Shown here in pieces: positions 31,989 to 42,130 of a stretch of 64,000 nucleotides of DNA. The translations under genes were made by a program, and so were the position numbers. Source of the DNA: Micromonospora sp. CCTCC AA 2012012 (lineage in GTDB: Bacteria; Actinomycetota; Actinomycetes; Mycobacteriales; Micromonosporaceae); contig NZ_CP159342.1 of assembly GCF_040499845.1 (NCBI RefSeq), forward strand, positions 4,464,001 through 4,528,000, read 5' to 3'. The stretch's first letter is position 1, and each line of letters opens with the position of its first letter. The notes under the pieces were generated by a model, which worked only from the letters and a program-made list of their open reading frames with translations, was not told the DNA's origin and searched no databases.

Positions 31989-32747
31989 ATGCGTACCCTG
32001 CTCTGGTCCGCCGCGGCGCTGGCCGCCGGCGGGCTGACCCTCGCCCCGGCGCCCACCCCTTCACCGGGTGCCGCCACCGTCACCAAGGCGGGCACCTCGT
32101 TCCTGACCGCCACCGCGATCACCGCCGGGCAGCCGGTCCGGGTCGGTGCCTCGACCGGTGACCACCTCTACTGGTCGTTCCCGGCCGAGGCCGGCCAGAC
32201 CCACCAGATCGCCGCCACGGTGACCTTCCCCAAGGCCCGCGGCGGCCCCTCGACCTGGACGGTCGAGGTCTTCGACGGGCTGCGCCGCCGGCAGGCCTGC
32301 ACGGCCGGCGCGCAGACCCCGACCGTGGACGCTGCGGCCACCAGCGTCACCCTCGGCTGCACGCTGCGCCGGGTGCGACCCTGGGCCGAGCCGTGGTCCG
32401 GTGACCCGCTGCCCGGCACCTACTACGTCCGCCTCTCGGTGGTGGACGTGCCGGAGCCGGACCTGGGCCAGCCGGTCGACGTGGACCTGCTGGTCGCCGC
32501 CGACGGCGAGGGCGGCGCCTCCGGTGACGACGGCGAGCTGGCGGCGCCCCTGGTGCCGAACAACCGGGCCGGGACCGTGCTCGACGCGGAACCGACCGCC
32601 GGGCCGGTCGAGGAGGAGCAGAGCAGCCTCACCGGCTGGCTGCCCCAGCCCGGCTCGCGCTGGATCTGGACCACCGCCGGCGGGATCCTCGCCGCGGTGG
32701 CCGGCGTCGTCGGTTTCGCCCTCACCCGGCGCCCCCGCCGACCCTGA
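31989..32747 (+). CDS. Secreted membrane-anchored partner of the vWA protein
   Basis: 252 residues. A signal peptide (LLWSAAALAAGGLTLAPAP) is followed by a beta-rich domain with GDHLYWSFPAEAGQTHQI, like the bacterial pre-peptidase C-terminal (PPC) fold. Two conserved Cys (RRRQACTAGA and VTLGCTLRR) may pair. A C-terminal membrane helix (WTTAGGILAAVAGVVGFALT) and basic tail anchor it. The same PPC-like feel is seen in the second half of the vWA protein. GAGG precedes the ATG. The two genes form one operon. Confidence 0.75.
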   Translation: MRTLLWSAAALAAGGLTLAPAPTPSPGAATVTKAGTSFLTATAITAGQPVRVGASTGDHLYWSFPAEAGQTHQIAATVTFPKARGGPSTWTVEVFDGLRRRQACTAGAQTPTVDAAATSVTLGCTLRRVRPWAEPWSGDPLPGTYYVRLSVVDVPEPDLGQPVDVDLLVAADGEGGASGDDGELAAPLVPNNRAGTVLDAEPTAGPVEEEQSSLTGWLPQPGSRWIWTTAGGILAAVAGVVGFALTRRPRRP

Positions 32748-32752
32748 CCGCG

Positions 32753-32786
32753 ACCGGTGGCCGTCCCCGGCGGGGCGGCCACCGGT
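32753..32786. terminator. Bidirectional terminator between convergent genes
   Basis: An 11-bp perfect stem (32,753-32,763 with 32,776-32,786), extended by an inner CCCCG/CGGGG pairing, fills the gap between the vWA-partner gene and the small leftward gene. Confidence 0.85.
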
Positions 32787-32788
32787 GG

Positions 32789-33058
32789 TCAGAACTGGCG
32801 CGGACTGCGCGGCAGCCAGCCGATGAACCGGTCCTGGAGGGCCGACACCGGGGCGGTACGCAGGTCCTGGCTGGCGGACGCGAGGCAGGAGCCGAGATAG
32901 ACGCTCAGCGAGGCGAGGTCCACCTGGTACTCGACCAGCAGCCGGGCCCGCTTGGCGGAACAGGGCCAGGCGTCACCACAGGTGCCGCAGCTCCACTCCG
33001 GAGTGACCGGAGCGTGTTCGTCGGCCGCCGGCCCCGTCGCTCCGCCCGCAGCTGTCAT
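32789..33058 (-). CDS. Small conserved Cys-containing protein
   Basis: 89 residues. SCGTCGDAWPCSAKRARLL (residues 23-41) holds three Cys that could bind a metal, followed by a helix-rich stretch (DLASLSVYLGSCLASASQDL) with a fourth Cys and the ending QDRFIGWLPRSPRQF. The tight pattern looks conserved rather than random, and codon use is normal for the genome. I do not recognise a family. The 208-bp gap to the phosphopantetheinyl transferase gene should hold both divergent promoters; I see nothing else in it. Confidence 0.7.
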   Translation of the reverse strand: MTAAGGATGPAADEHAPVTPEWSCGTCGDAWPCSAKRARLLVEYQVDLASLSVYLGSCLASASQDLRTAPVSALQDRFIGWLPRSPRQF

Positions 33059-33266
33059 CGCCCGTCCTCCTCACCGGCGACCGGCCACGCGACGCCGTCG
33101 ACTGTGGATTTCCCATCGGTGACGCCCCAACAGCGTCCCGGGACGCTCCGGCGTTACCCGGTTGCGGTACGTTCACCCACCATGCCCCGGGTGGCCGGCG
33201 CCTGCAACGCTCGTACCCGGAGAGTCGGCGCCGACCCGGCGGTGCCCGTACCGGAAGGAGACGGCG

Positions 33267-33923
33267 ATGCGTGACCTGCTGCCGGCGGCGGTGACGGTGG
33301 CCGTGGCCGGGCCCGACGACTGGCACGGCGAACTGCTCCCGGCGGAGCTGGCCTGCCTCAGCGAGCGGGCGGTGGAGAGCCGGCGGCGTGACTTCACCGC
33401 CGGGCGCGTCTGCGCCCGGCGGGCCCTGGTCGGGCTCGGCCTGCCGGCCGACGCGGTCCCGTCCGCGCCCGACCGCTCCCCGGTCTGGCCGACCGACGTG
33501 GTCGGCACCATCACCCACACCCACGGCTACTGCGCCGCGGCCGTCGCCCGCCGCGCCGAGATCCGCTCGGTCGGCATGGACGCCGAGCGGCACAAGGAAC
33601 TCGACCCGGGGGTACGCCGACTGATCTGCCTGCCCGAGGAGGAGGCCGGCTTCCGCCGGCTGCCCGGCGGCGTCTCCTGGCCGGCCGTGGTGTTCAGCGC
33701 CAAGGAGACGGTCTACAAGATCTGGCACCCGATCGTCGGGACCTGGCTCGACTTCCACGACGCCCACGTCGAACTCGACCCGGATGCCGGGACGTTCACC
33801 GCCCGGATCTCGCCGGCCCGGGTCGACGCCGCCCCGGTCGCCGACCCGCCGCCGCTGGTCACCGGCCGGTTCGTGGTCGACGCCGGCCTGGTCCGCACCG
33901 CCGCCGTGCTGCTGCCGCGCTGA
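33267..33923 (+). CDS. 4'-phosphopantetheinyl transferase (EntD/Sfp superfamily)
   Basis: 218 residues. The two PPTase signatures are present: GMDAERH near residue 97 (Mg and CoA binding) and FSAKETVYK near 147. The WHPIVGTWLDF tail after the second motif is typical of the EntD/NpgA-like group. It transfers phosphopantetheine from CoA to carrier proteins of polyketide or nonribosomal pathways. GGAAGGAG lies eight bases before the ATG. It lies 5.1 kb from the edge of the polyketide cluster and is on the opposite strand, so it may serve the cluster ACP but need not belong to it. Confidence 0.93.
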   Translation: MRDLLPAAVTVAVAGPDDWHGELLPAELACLSERAVESRRRDFTAGRVCARRALVGLGLPADAVPSAPDRSPVWPTDVVGTITHTHGYCAAAVARRAEIRSVGMDAERHKELDPGVRRLICLPEEEAGFRRLPGGVSWPAVVFSAKETVYKIWHPIVGTWLDFHDAHVELDPDAGTFTARISPARVDAAPVADPPPLVTGRFVVDAGLVRTAAVLLPR

Positions 33924-33999
33924 CGCGTCGCGGGCCGGCTTGCCACCGCCCGGTACGGTCTGTGCGACTGAAGACCTTTCGAAGGTGCCAAGGAGTACG

Positions 34000-35016
34000 G
34001 TGAGCCACCCTCAGCCTCCGTTCGGACCGCACGACCCGAACCAGCCGCCCCAGGAACCGCCGACGCAGCCGTTCCCGACCGCCCCGATGCCGCCCGTGTC
34101 CGGGGCGCCCCAGCCTCCGGCCGGCAGCTACCCGCCGCCCGGTGGGGCCTACCCGCCGCCGCAGCCCCCGGTCTCGGGCTCGCCGTACGCCCCGCAGCCG
34201 CCGGTCTCGGGCTCGCCGTACGCCCCGCAGCCTCCCGTCTCGGGCTCGCCGTACGCCCCGCAGCCCCCGGTCTCCGGCTCGCCGTACCCGCCGCCGCCCG
34301 GCGGTGCCTACCCGCCGCCGCCCGGTACGCCGTACCAGCCGGTCGCGGGGCAGCCGTTCGGGCCGCCGCCCGGTGCGCCCAACTCGAAGAAGAAGACCTG
34401 GCTGATCATCGGCCTCGTGGCGGCCGTGCTCCTGCTGCTCTGCTGCGGTGGCGGGATCTTCACGCTCTACAAGGGAGCGCAGAAGGCCGAGGACGTCGCC
34501 AAGAGCCTGCCCAGCACCGCGCCGATCGACCCGGTACCCACCGACCCGGCGCCCACCGACCCGGCATCGACCGACCCGGCGTCGACGTCCACCCCGGACG
34601 CGGGCGTCACCGACGGCAACACGACCAACATGAAGCCCGGCGACACCCTCATCATCAACGACGACGAGGGCACCATCCGGATCACCGTGGGGAACTTCCG
34701 CACCAGCACCACCGCGTGCAAGAAGTACTTCCCCGCCCCGGACGAGGGCATGTACCTGATCGCCGACGTGACCGCCGAGGTCACCAAGGGCACCGGGTCG
34801 ATCAACCCGTTCTACTTCAAGTGGATCGCCAGCGACGGCACCGAGGCCAACGGGATCGGCGGGGCCTTCTCCGGCTGCGGCAAGCTCCTCCCCTCCGGCA
34901 ACGACCTGCCGACCGGCAGCAAGCGCGCCGGCCAGCTCGTCTTCGACGTCAAGGACAACAACGGCACCCTGGAGTACGAGCACAAGCTCAAGACCGCGGG
35001 TTCCTGGAAGCCCTGA
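34000..35016 (+). CDS. Pro-rich membrane-anchored DUF4352-type protein
   Basis: 338 residues. The first 128 are Pro/Gly/Tyr-rich and contain four tandem 11-residue repeats of the type PQPPVSGSPYA. One membrane helix (about 133-153, LIIGLVAAVLLLLCCGGGIF) comes next, then a Pro/Thr/Asp linker with repeated PTDPA units, and an outside beta-sandwich (about 210-338) that looks like DUF4352 (telokin-like). Two Cys (TTACKK and SGCGK) may form a disulfide. GTG at 34,000 with AAGGAG upstream. Function unknown; the layout resembles actinobacterial surface sensors. Confidence 0.8.
   Translation: MSHPQPPFGPHDPNQPPQEPPTQPFPTAPMPPVSGAPQPPAGSYPPPGGAYPPPQPPVSGSPYAPQPPVSGSPYAPQPPVSGSPYAPQPPVSGSPYPPPPGGAYPPPPGTPYQPVAGQPFGPPPGAPNSKKKTWLIIGLVAAVLLLLCCGGGIFTLYKGAQKAEDVAKSLPSTAPIDPVPTDPAPTDPASTDPASTSTPDAGVTDGNTTNMKPGDTLIINDDEGTIRITVGNFRTSTTACKKYFPAPDEGMYLIADVTAEVTKGTGSINPFYFKWIASDGTEANGIGGAFSGCGKLLPSGNDLPTGSKRAGQLVFDVKDNNGTLEYEHKLKTAGSWKP
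34159..34290 (+). repeat. Four tandem 33-bp repeats
   Basis: Units 34,159-34,191, 34,192-34,224, 34,225-34,257 and 34,258-34,290 are nearly identical at DNA level, each coding for PQPPVSGSPY plus one residue. The near identity of synonymous positions points to recent slippage or recombination. Confidence 0.92.
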
Positions 35017-35034
35017 CCACGGTCACACCCGATC

Positions 35035-35070
35035 GACGGGGGCCGGTCCCGACGGGGACCGGCCCCCGTC
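35035..35070. terminator. Perfect terminator after the DUF4352 gene
   Basis: A perfect 16-bp stem (35,035-35,050 with 35,055-35,070) and a 4-nt loop follow the stop by 18 bp. The convergent ECF sigma gene ends at 35,130, so it may serve both. Confidence 0.9.
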
Positions 35071-35129
35071 GGCGTATCGACGTGCCGGCCGGGACACTGT
35101 CGACCGAAACGGCGTCGCGTGGCGACCCG

Positions 35130-36347
35130 TCAGTCGGCCGGGGCGGCGCGGCGGCGGATGAGGTGCTCGCGTTCCACGTCACTCGTGGTGAGCCCGAGGG
35201 CCATGTCGTACGCGGCGACCGCCTCGGTGGTGCGTCCCGCCCGGGCCAGCAGCTCCGCCCGCACCACGTGGAACGGCTGGTACGCCGGCAGGTCCAGCCG
35301 GTCGAGGAGGTCGAGCGCGGCCTGCGGGCCGGAGAGTTCGGCGACGGCGACCGCCCGGTTCAGGGCGACTACGGGGGTGGGTTGCAGCGTGAGCAGGTGG
35401 TCGTAGAGGGCCAGGATCTGCCCCCAGTCGGTCTGGTCGGCGGTGGCGGCGTCGCTGTGCACCGCGTTGATCGCCGCCTGGATCTGGTAGGGCCCGGGGG
35501 CGCCCCGGCGCAGGCAGGCGCGGACCAGCGCGCGCCCCTCCGCGAGCAGCGCCGGGTCCCAGCGGCTGCGGTCCTGGTCGGGCAGGAGCACCAGCGTGCC
35601 GTCGGCGGCGGTCCGGGCCGGCTGCCGGGCCTGGAGCAGGAGCAGCAGCGCGAGCAGTCCCCGGGGTTCCGGCTCGTCGGGCATGAGTTCGACGAGGAGC
35701 CGGGCCAGCCGGATCGCCTCGCCGCAGAGGCCGGCGTCGACGAGGGTGCCGCCCTCGGCGATCCAGCCGGCGTTGAAGACGAGATAGACGACGGCCATCA
35801 CCGGTCGGAGCCGGTCCGGCAGTTCGGCGTCGGTGGGCACCCGGTAAGGGATCCGGGCGTCGCGGATCTTGCGCTTGGCCCGGACCAGCCGCTGCGCCAG
35901 GGTGGCCTCGGGCACCAGGAAGGCCCGGGCGATGGTGGGGGTGTCCAGGCCACCGAGCAGCCGCAGGGTGAGCGCCACCTGGGCCGGTTGGGCGAGCGCC
36001 GGGTGGCAGCAGGTGAACATCAGTCGGAGGCGGTCGTCCGGCACGGCGGTGTCCTCCTCCGGCTGGTCGGTGAGGCGTTCCGCCAGGCGTACGGCGGTCA
36101 CCTGCCGCTCCTCGCGCATGGCGTCGCGGCGCAGCCGGTCGATGGCGCGGCGGCGGGCGGTGGTGACGAGCCAGCCACCCGGGTTGGGGGGCAGCCCGTC
36201 GCGGGGCCACCGGTCGGCGGCCACCAGGAAGGCGTCCTGGACCGCCTCCTCGGCGCGGTCGATGTCGCCGAGGAGGCGGACCAGGGTGGCCACCACCCGC
36301 CCGTGTTCCGCGCGGAAGACGGCGGTGATGGTGTCGCCGACGGTCAC
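35130..36347 (-). CDS. ECF-type RNA polymerase sigma factor (ECF42-like, with C-terminal extension)
   Basis: 405 residues. Sigma-2 (about 1-75, with [19 protein letters not shown] and [10 protein letters not shown]) and sigma-4 (about 110-165) are followed by a long C-terminal domain with VYLVFNAGW and helical repeats, the layout of the ECF42 group. These are usually encoded beside a DGPF/YCII protein, as here, and lack an anti-sigma gene. Their signals are mostly unknown. GTG or ATG start at 36,347; the DGPF gene ends three bases upstream. Confidence 0.92.
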   Translation of the reverse strand: MTVGDTITAVFRAEHGRVVATLVRLLGDIDRAEEAVQDAFLVAADRWPRDGLPPNPGGWLVTTARRRAIDRLRRDAMREERQVTAVRLAERLTDQPEEDTAVPDDRLRLMFTCCHPALAQPAQVALTLRLLGGLDTPTIARAFLVPEATLAQRLVRAKRKIRDARIPYRVPTDAELPDRLRPVMAVVYLVFNAGWIAEGGTLVDAGLCGEAIRLARLLVELMPDEPEPRGLLALLLLLQARQPARTAADGTLVLLPDQDRSRWDPALLAEGRALVRACLRRGAPGPYQIQAAINAVHSDAATADQTDWGQILALYDHLLTLQPTPVVALNRAVAVAELSGPQAALDLLDRLDLPAYQPFHVVRAELLARAGRTTEAVAAYDMALGLTTSDVEREHLIRRRAAPAD

Positions 36348-36350
36348 CGG

Positions 36351-36704
36351 TCAGGTGTCGGACTGGAAGGGGCGTACCTCGACCGGGTTCTCGCAGGCGA
36401 TGCTGGCCTGGCGGGACCATTCCAGGGCCTCGTCGAGGTCGGCGGCCTCGATGATCCAGAAGCCGCCGAGGTGCTCGCGGCTCTCCGCGAAGGGCCCGTC
36501 GGTGGTCATCACCTGGCCGTCCGACACCCGCACCACGGTGGCGGTGTCGGGCGGGCAGAGCCCACCGCCGAACAGCCAGGCGCCCTTCTCCTGGAGCTGC
36601 GTGTTGAACGCGTCCACCTGGGCGTAGGCGCGCTGCATGTCCTCCGCCGACGGCACGGGTGCGCCCTCGACGCCGTGCACGGACAGCATGTACTTGGTGG
36701 TCAT
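36351..36704 (-). CDS. YCII/DGPF-domain protein
   Basis: 117 residues of the YCII superfamily, with the hallmark TTDGPFAESREHLGGFWIIEA near residue 66. The ferredoxin-like fold is small and soluble. DGPF proteins are encoded next to ECF42 sigma factors and may help regulate them or act in a linked small-molecule reaction. The ATG at 36,704 lies five bases past the stop of the RibD-like gene, so the three genes probably form one leftward operon. Confidence 0.92.
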   Translation of the reverse strand: MTTKYMLSVHGVEGAPVPSAEDMQRAYAQVDAFNTQLQEKGAWLFGGGLCPPDTATVVRVSDGQVMTTDGPFAESREHLGGFWIIEAADLDEALEWSRQASIACENPVEVRPFQSDT

Positions 36705-36709
36705 CGTCC

Positions 36710-37321
36710 TCAGCCCTCCACCGAACCGAACACCGGAGCGCCGGTGTTCTCGTAGGTCGTCATGGTCACGCCGGTGCCGGAGGTCCGGCTGTCGGTCAGT
36801 CGCAGCCCGGTGGGCGGCACGCCGTCGGCGAAGAGTCGCTCGCCGCGCCCCAGGACCACCGGGAAGATCAACAAATGGTACGTGTCGATCAGACCCTCCC
36901 GCATCAGCGAGCGGGCGAGCCGTCCGCTGCCGTGCACCTGGAGTTCCCGGCCCGGCTGCTCCTTCAACGCGGTGACCGCCTTCGCCAGGTCGTCGTCCAG
37001 GCGTTCCGCGCCCGACCAGGTGAGCGCGTCGGTGCGGGTGGTGGCGACGTACTTGGGCAGGCGGTTGAGCTTCGTGCCGATCGGGTCCGCCTCGTCGGTG
37101 ACGTTCGGCCACCAGGCGGCGAAGATGTCGTACGTGCGGCGGCCGAGCAGGAACGCGTCGGCCCGCTCGAAGATCCCGGTCATGTGCTCGCCGACCGACT
37201 CGTCGAAGTGCGGCGGCACCCAGCCGCCCAGGTCGAACCCGGCGCTGCGGTCCTCGTCGGGCGCGCCCGGTCCCTGCACGACGCCGTCCAGGGTCAGGAA
37301 CGTGGTGAGCGTGAGTCGCAC
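36710..37321 (-). CDS. Dihydrofolate reductase / RibD C-terminal family protein
   Basis: 203 residues. TLDGVVQGPG near residue 10, LLGRRTYDIFAAWWP near 58 and QVHGSGRLARSLMREGLIDTYHLLIFPVVLGRGERLF are characteristic of the RibD_C/YwjB-type NADPH reductases. The substrate is not known; many homologues sit next to ECF sigma/YCII genes. The GTG at 37,321 has AAGGAGG seven bases upstream. It heads the operon with the DGPF and ECF genes. Confidence 0.9.
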   Translation of the reverse strand: MRLTLTTFLTLDGVVQGPGAPDEDRSAGFDLGGWVPPHFDESVGEHMTGIFERADAFLLGRRTYDIFAAWWPNVTDEADPIGTKLNRLPKYVATTRTDALTWSGAERLDDDLAKAVTALKEQPGRELQVHGSGRLARSLMREGLIDTYHLLIFPVVLGRGERLFADGVPPTGLRLTDSRTSGTGVTMTTYENTGAPVFGSVEG

Positions 37322-37426
37322 GGTGATGCCTCCTTCGGTCGCCGGCCTCGCGCCGGCCTTCACCATCTCCACGGCTGGCGCGACAGTGGAATCGACACGT
37401 CGACATCCGACTTCATGTGACCTGGA

Positions 37427-38263
37427 TCACACCTTTTCCCGAGGATGCGCTTCGAGCAGCGCCAGGTCGCGCTCCGCGTACCGCCGGTGCGCGCAGTGCT
37501 CCACCAGGATCACCCGCAGGCACTCACCCACCGACTCCGACTCCTCGCCCCACACCGGCGTCGGCACCGCCGTACGCGGCTCCGCCAGCTCGGCGTCGGT
37601 CACGGTCGCCACCAGCCGGCGTACCCGCGCCCGGCGGTCCGCGTGCAGCGCCAGCGCCTCCGCGTACGACGGCCGGGCGTCCGGATCGACGCCCAGCTCC
37701 GGCAGGGCGGCCGGCGGATAGTCGGTGGGCGGCAGGCTGACCCGTGGGTACGGCCCGACCTCGCCGAGGATCATCCGACCGAGCCAGACGTCCACGGCGA
37801 AGACGAGGTGGCGCAGCGTCTCCACGAAGGACCACTCGCCGTCCACCCGCTCATGGCGTACGGCCTCCGGCAGCCGCTCGGCCCGCGCGACGGTCTCCGA
37901 CCAGAGCCGTTCGACGGTGTCCCACATCGCGCGGACGTCGTCGGCCGTCCGCACCGCCCGCAACTGGACCCGCTCCGGGTGCCGCCGGTCCAGCTCGGTC
38001 GCCACGAAGTCGGTGACGTCCACGTCGTCGACCACCACCCGGCTGCCACCGTCGTCGTGGGCGGAGACCCGCAGGTCGGCGACGAGTGACGCGACGATCC
38101 GGACCCCGCTCAGGTCGCTGTCGCGGAAGGTCGCACCGGTCAGGTCGACGTTACGGAAACTCGCCCCGCGCAGGTCGACGGTGTGGAAGCTGGCCCCGGC
38201 CAGGTCGGCGGTGCGGAAGGCCGCCCCGCGGAACGCGCCGGTGTTGCTGTACTCCTCCGCCAT
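37427..38263 (-). CDS. Pentapeptide-repeat / DinB-like fusion protein
   Basis: 278 residues. The first 60 are pentapeptide repeats with the A(D/S)(L/F) pattern (about residues 12-60), and the rest (about 110-270) is a DinB-like four-helix bundle with a conserved His in RHLVFAVDVWLGRMI and EHCAHRRYAERDL, which could bind a metal. DinB-like bundles include thiol-dependent S-transferases; function here is unknown. The fusion is seen in other actinobacteria. The 223-bp gap up to the next gene shows no clear element. Confidence 0.82.
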   Translation of the reverse strand: MAEEYSNTGAFRGAAFRTADLAGASFHTVDLRGASFRNVDLTGATFRDSDLSGVRIVASLVADLRVSAHDDGGSRVVVDDVDVTDFVATELDRRHPERVQLRAVRTADDVRAMWDTVERLWSETVARAERLPEAVRHERVDGEWSFVETLRHLVFAVDVWLGRMILGEVGPYPRVSLPPTDYPPAALPELGVDPDARPSYAEALALHADRRARVRRLVATVTDAELAEPRTAVPTPVWGEESESVGECLRVILVEHCAHRRYAERDLALLEAHPREKV

Positions 38264-38486
38264 CGCGCCATCATCCCGGACCGGTCCGACACCGGCCGCC
38301 CCGCCCACCGCACCGGCCCGCCCGGTTCGGCGGCCTCCACCTCGGCCACCCCGATCACGGACAGCTTGACGGACGTCCTCGGCGGCGTCGGCACCTTCAC
38401 CGGCGCCCAGCTCGGACGATGTAACAAGTAACGGGTACACCGCGCCAGCAGCGAAGTGAGATAACACCTAGCTGAAGGGCACGACT

Positions 38487-38969
38487 GTGTCTGATTTTTC
38501 CGCGATCACGCGCCAGCGGGCAGCGCTGACGACCATCGCCGACGCGATCGTGGCGGCATCGGTCGGCCGCGACCTCCAGGTGATCATGGACTGCCCGAAC
38601 ACGCACCTCGCTCTCGTCGATCGCCTGGCGCAGGCGTTGCACGCCCGGGGCCGGGCCTGCCACTGCCTGCCGACTCAGTCTCCGCAGGAGGACGCGGGTG
38701 ACCTGGCGGCGACGCGGCAGGAGCACGACTCGACGGTCGTCGTGATCACGAGCGGGTCGGTCACGGAGTCGCACCACCCTGTGCAGCGCGTCAGCATCAG
38801 CGTGACCGCCGCTGCCACCGGGACACCCGACGACACGGTCGACCAGGAAGGACGCGACAATCGTGCCGGGGAGAGCGCACAACCGGACATCGTCCTCGAC
38901 TACCGCGATCCCGACGGGCCCCGCATCCGCCACCTGGCCCCGCGTCTGACGGCAGACGACCGGCCCTGA
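38487..38969 (+). CDS. Hypothetical protein resembling a degenerate P-loop kinase N-terminus
   Basis: 160 residues, GTG start. The opening (TIADAIVAASVGRDLQVIMDC, then LALVDRLAQALHARGRACHC) follows the layout of actinobacterial uridine kinase-like P-loop proteins, but the Gly-Lys-Thr of Walker A is replaced by PNTHLAL, so nucleotide binding is doubtful. The C-terminus is short and Asp-rich. It may be a decayed or repurposed kinase. Base composition is slightly less GC-rich than in the neighbours. It is the last rightward gene before the polyketide cluster and converges with the P450 gene. Confidence 0.6.
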   Translation: MSDFSAITRQRAALTTIADAIVAASVGRDLQVIMDCPNTHLALVDRLAQALHARGRACHCLPTQSPQEDAGDLAATRQEHDSTVVVITSGSVTESHHPVQRVSISVTAAATGTPDDTVDQEGRDNRAGESAQPDIVLDYRDPDGPRIRHLAPRLTADDRP

Positions 38970-39072
38970 CCCCTCGGCGCACCTTGCCACCCGGTGTGAG
39001 CTGGGGTGACACCACCGAACCGGACACGGGCGACCCGGTCCGAGGTCCACGACGCCCCGTGGACACCTGCGC

Positions 39073-40319
<1,247 letters not shown>

Positions 40320-40323
<4 letters not shown>

Positions 40324-41663
40324 TTCTCCATCCGGGACAGCAGGTCGGTTCCGTGGATGCCGGCGATGAAGTCCGGCTCGTCGAGCACCCTGCCGAGCGC
40401 CGGGATGGTGGTGCGCATCCCACGGCCGGCCACCCGGAACTCGGCCAGCGCACGGCGCATCCGCGCGATGGCGTGCGGCCGGTCCGGTGCCCAGACCACC
40501 ACCTTGGCCAGCAGGGAGTCATAGTCGGAGGTCACCCGCCAGCCGGCGTAGCCATGCGTGTCCACCCTGGTGAACGGGCCGCCCGGCGGGACGAACTCGT
40601 CGAGCGTCCCGGGGGCCGGCGCGAAGTCGCGCGCCGGGTCCTCGGCGTTGACCCGGCATTCCAGGGCGACGCCGCGGGGCAGTACGTCGTGCTGGCCGGT
40701 CTCCAGCGGCAGGCCGGCGGCGATCCGGATCTGCTCGCGGACCAGATCGAGTCCGGTCACCATCTCGGTGACCGGGTGCTCGACCTGGATCCGGCAGTTG
40801 ATCTCCATGAAGTGGAAACCGTCGTCGGCCACCAGGAACTCGAAGGTGCCGGCGCCCACGTACCCGGCCGCCCGGGCACCGGCGACCGCGGCGGCCGCCA
40901 TCTCGGCGCGCAGCGACTCGGGCAGGTTCGGGGCGGGCGCTTCCTCCACCAGCTTCTGGTGCCGGCGCTGCACCGAGCAGTCCCGCTCGCCCAGGTGCAG
41001 CACCGTGCCGTGCCGGTCGGCGAGCACCTGCACCTCGACGTGCCGGGCCTGCTCGCAGAACCGTTCCAGATAGACCCGGCCGTCACCGAAGACCGCCTGC
41101 GCCGACGCCCGGGTGGCCCGGTAGGCGCGGGCGAGGTCGCGGGCGGAGTGGACGACGCTCATCCCGCGCCCGCCGCCGCCGGCGGCCGCCTTGATGATCA
41201 CCGGGTAGCCGATCCGGTCGACCACCTCGGACGCCTCGGCCAGCGAGTTGACCGTGCCGGCGCTGCCGGGCAGCACCGGCAGACCGTACGACGCCATCTC
41301 GCGCCGGGCCGCCGCCTTGTCCCCGAGGCGGCCCATCACCTCCGGCGGCGGTCCGACGAAGACCAGGTCATTGGCGGCGCACACCTCGGCGAAGTCGGCA
41401 TCCTCGGACAGGAAGCCGTATCCGGGGTGCACCGCCTGGGCGCCGCACACCCGGGCCGCCTCGATGACCGCCGGAATCGAGAGGTAGCTGCGCTTCGGCG
41501 TGGGCGGCCCGATCTGGATCGCCCCATCGGCGGCGCGCACCGCCGCCGAGTCGCGGTCCGCGGTCGAGTGTGCGACGACGGTACGGATGCCCATCTCGCG
41601 GCAGGTGCGCACCACCCGCAGCGCGATCTCGCCGCGGTTGGCGACCAGGACGGTGTGGAACAT
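40320..41663 (-). CDS. accC: Acetyl-CoA carboxylase, biotin carboxylase subunit
   Basis: 447 residues, the standalone prokaryotic AccC size. ANRGEIALRVVRTCREMGI opens it, the ATP-grasp Gly-rich loop is AAAGGGGRGMSVV near residue 160, and the biotin-carboxylation residues are in EINCRIQVEHPVTEM. It carboxylates biotin on BCCP with ATP and bicarbonate. Actinomycetes normally use long fused AccA3-type subunits for primary metabolism, so this separate set in the operon is a dedicated malonyl-CoA supply for the polyketide synthase, as in several pentangular polyphenol clusters. Confidence 0.95.
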
Positions 41664-41665
41664 GC

Positions 41666-42130
41666 TCAGGTCCCCTCCCCGGCCGGCTCCAGCAGGACGA
41701 GCGGCTGCTCGTACTCCACCGAGGTGCCGTCCCCGGCGACGATCCGGGCCACCCGTCCGGCTCGCTCGGCCAGCACCGGGTTCATCAGCTTCATCGCCTC
41801 GACGATGCCGACCTGCTGCCCCGGCTCGACGAGGTCGCCGACGGCCACGAACGGCGCCGCTCCGGGCTGCGGTGCCCGGTAGAACGTGCCGACCAGCGGC
41901 GCCACCACCGCCGCCCCGGGCGTCTCGGGCGTCTCAGGCACGTCGCCGGCGACCGGGGCCAGGGCGGCAGCCGGTCGGACGGCCGGCACGGCCCACTCCA
42001 CCTCGAGGCGGACCGGCCCGGCGGCCATCGTGACCCGGCTGGCCGGGGCGCCGCCCGCGGCGAGCAGCCCGCCCAGGTGCCGGCACATCTCCTGCAGGAT
42101 CGCCGAGGACTCCGGCGGAACTCCGGTCAT
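41666..42130 (-). CDS. accB: Biotin carboxyl carrier protein
   Basis: 154 residues. The biotinyl domain is at about 75-150 with the biotin-accepting Lys114 in EAMKLMN. The first 45 residues form the usual AccB N-terminal segment and residues 46-74 a Pro/Ala linker. [13 protein letters not shown] at 83-95 is the typical strand and thumb region. It shuttles carboxybiotin between AccC and the carboxyltransferase. The ATG overlaps the stop of the carboxyltransferase gene by four bases. Confidence 0.95.
   Translation of the reverse strand: MTGVPPESSAILQEMCRHLGGLLAAGGAPASRVTMAAGPVRLEVEWAVPAVRPAAALAPVAGDVPETPETPGAAVVAPLVGTFYRAPQPGAAPFVAVGDLVEPGQQVGIVEAMKLMNPVLAERAGRVARIVAGDGTSVEYEQPLVLLEPAGEGT

Noticed and set aside
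39045..39064. Hairpin between the P450 gene and the preceding rightward gene
   Set aside because: Only a 6-bp stem with an 8-nt loop; too weak to call a terminator.
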